NCBI GenBank assembly: GCA_022712335.1
Contig: JALAGR010000217.1
Coordinates: 1 to 7,498, forward strand
Length of the DNA stretch: 7,498 nucleotides
Reading direction: 5' to 3'
DNA from: Pediococcus sp.
GTDB lineage: Bacteria > Bacillota > Bacilli > Lactobacillales > Lactobacillaceae
The notes beneath the pieces are model-generated. The model saw only the letters and a list, made by a program, of their open reading frames with translations, did not search any database and was not told where the DNA came from. This document shows, piece after piece, positions 6,388 through 7,498 of this stretch (its first letter is position 1; each line of letters starts with the position of its first letter). Both the position numbers and the translations under genes were made by a program.

Positions 6388-6394
6388 CTCCTTA
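6388..6394 (-). promoter_or_regulatory. Ribosome binding site of asp1 merged with the secY2 stop
   Basis: TAAGGAG on the minus strand holds the secY2 stop codon TAA (6394-6392) as its first three bases, and lies 7 bases before the asp1 ATG. The arrangement lets a ribosome ending secY2 re-initiate on asp1, which fits co-translation of channel and accessory protein. Confidence 0.7.
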
Positions 6395-7498
6395 ACGTTC
6401 CAAAAGATTATATTGCGTTCGCATATACAATGCTTTAATCTGTTCCATTCCAGTATCAATAATGGTTACTAAAATTAATACACTTGAGAAGACAAACATA
6501 AAATTGGTGACTCCATCTACAAACAACCCTACAACTAGTGGTGTTCCAATCACCGCTAAGAAGAAGACATTCGCCACGGTACTTAGCAGTAACAAACGAT
6601 GGTTGAGATATTTCTGAGTATCATCTCCTGGAATAACGCCAGGAATGTAATCACCACTTTTTTTCAAACGTTTAGCTGTGTTTTCTGGCCTAAAGTTCAT
6701 AAAACTAAATGCATATCCCAAAAAGATAACAATTCCACAGTAGATTGCTACACCAGTCGGATTATCAAAAGCAATGTATTTTTGAATTAAATTTTCATCG
6801 CCCAAGCCCAAGTTTTTCAAATAGCTTGGCAACATAAAGATCGATGTTGAAAACATGAACGGTATACTTCCTGCTGCCAAGACACGAATTGGTAAGTATG
6901 ATTGCGAAAAATCATTTTGGACCATTGGCCGTTCAATCCGAATTCGTCGCTCTGCTTTATTCATATAAATTGAAGCAATCAACACTACTAATAAAGCAAT
7001 CGCAAATGACGTTATTAATACTGGAGTTAAATTAATGGCTCCAGAACCTAGTCCTTGCCCGCGGAGAAATAACCTCGGCATGTTTGAAGCAATTCCTGGA
7101 ATAATTAATACCCCTGTTCCTCCCACGCCAAACTTAACTGTCATATCTGACATCCAAGAAACAATCATCGCTCCCGCTACAAGCACTATAAATGCAACGA
7201 TCAGATTATAATCCATCCCCAAGAACACCAATCCTGATCGTTCAATATGATTTCGAATCAAAAAAATCATTTGTAACGACTGCAATAATGCAATTAGAAA
7301 TGAAATCAATCGTTGAATCATCCCTACTTGATATTCTGATAATTTATTAAGCGCATCAATATCCATAATTCGTAGCACTTGAAATAAAATCATTCCCGTC
7401 ATGTAAGGTCCCAACCCAATTGAAAATAGGGTTGGATATTCGAATTGTCCTCCCGTCACGCTAGCAATGTTGCGGAGAAACGGAACCGAATCTAAAAC
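6392..7498 (-). CDS. secY2: SecY2, accessory Sec translocon channel (5' end outside the window)
   Basis: SecY2 is the membrane channel dedicated to the aSec substrate. The frame is open to the window edge, so the 368 visible residues lack the true start, TM1 and probably the plug; a GTG at 7459 is internal, since the frame upstream of it continues with VLDSVPFLRNIAS. Numbered from the first visible codon, it has FSIGLGPYMTGMILFQVL (25-42), typical of SecY TM2. At least seven further hydrophobic segments lie near 64-81, 99-115, 163-178, 204-224, 249-267, 303-325 and 333-349. IRVLAAGSIPFMFSTSI (204-220) corresponds to the SecY TM7 motif, and RLKKSGDYIPGVIPG (277-291) to the conserved cytosolic loop before TM9 that contacts SecA. 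The extended glycosylated-adhesin cluster around it distinguishes it from housekeeping SecY. The stop overlaps the asp1 ribosome binding site. Intact as far as visible. Confidence 0.9.
   Translation of the reverse strand, partial: VLDSVPFLRNIASVTGGQFEYPTLFSIGLGPYMTGMILFQVLRIMDIDALNKLSEYQVGMIQRLISFLIALLQSLQMIFLIRNHIERSGLVFLGMDYNLIVAFIVLVAGAMIVSWMSDMTVKFGVGGTGVLIIPGIASNMPRLFLRGQGLGSGAINLTPVLITSFAIALLVVLIASIYMNKAERRIRIERPMVQNDFSQSYLPIRVLAAGSIPFMFSTSIFMLPSYLKNLGLGDENLIQKYIAFDNPTGVAIYCGIVIFLGYAFSFMNFRPENTAKRLKKSGDYIPGVIPGDDTQKYLNHRLLLLSTVANVFFLAVIGTPLVVGLFVDGVTNFMFVFSSVLILVTIIDTGMEQIKALYMRTQYNLLER

Noticed and set aside
6599..6790. Plus-strand open frame of 63 codons inside secY2
   Set aside because: Antisense to conserved SecY2 membrane segments, short, no ribosome binding site seen.
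6392..7459. secY2 as a complete gene starting at the GTG at 7459
   Set aside because: The frame stays open and SecY-like upstream of that codon to the window edge, and TM1 would be missing; the start is outside the window.

Overview
The window is a slice of an accessory Sec (SecA2/SecY2, 'aSec') glycoprotein export locus of a low-GC Gram-positive bacterium. The best guess is a member of the Lactobacillaceae: base composition is AT-rich, Shine-Dalgarno sequences are strong and purine-rich, and proteins resemble the streptococcal/lactobacillal SecY2-Asp1-Asp2-Asp3-GtfA-GtfB set. Species cannot be named from the sequence alone. Family calls come from recognised motifs and remembered homologues, not from a database search.

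All genes lie on the minus strand, so transcription runs from high to low coordinates. In that order: secY2 (7498-6392, 5' end outside the window), asp1 (6380-4758), asp2 (4774-3197), asp3 (3176-2385), gtfA (2383-932), a short gtfB-like gene (945-97), and the first 27-28 codons of an unidentified gene (84-1). Genes overlap or are separated by at most about 20 bases. Each has a ribosome binding site inside or next to the end of the previous gene. No promoter, terminator, RNA gene, mobile element or CRISPR array is visible, so this looks like the interior of one long operon.

How the parts should work together, from knowledge of the family: GtfA with its chaperone GtfB attaches the first GlcNAc residues to a serine-rich repeat adhesin (SRRP) in the cytoplasm. 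Asp1, Asp2 and Asp3 form a complex that recognises and modifies the glycosylated substrate (Asp2 is an O-acetyltransferase) and hands it to the SecA2 motor. SecY2 is the dedicated membrane channel. The adhesin and secA2 are not in the window.

The main oddities are: (1) no secA2 between asp3 and gtfA, its place in the well-studied Streptococcus gordonii locus; (2) a gtfB that stops at about 280 residues, near the boundary where the C-terminal Rossmann half of GtfB should begin, followed in the same reading frame by a new start with a near-perfect ribosome binding site; (3) the same beta-meander motif in Asp1 and the GtfB-like protein, and a degenerate EX7E motif in Asp1, supporting descent of Asp1 from a glycosyltransferase. 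I see a known system with unusual local architecture rather than a wholly new one.
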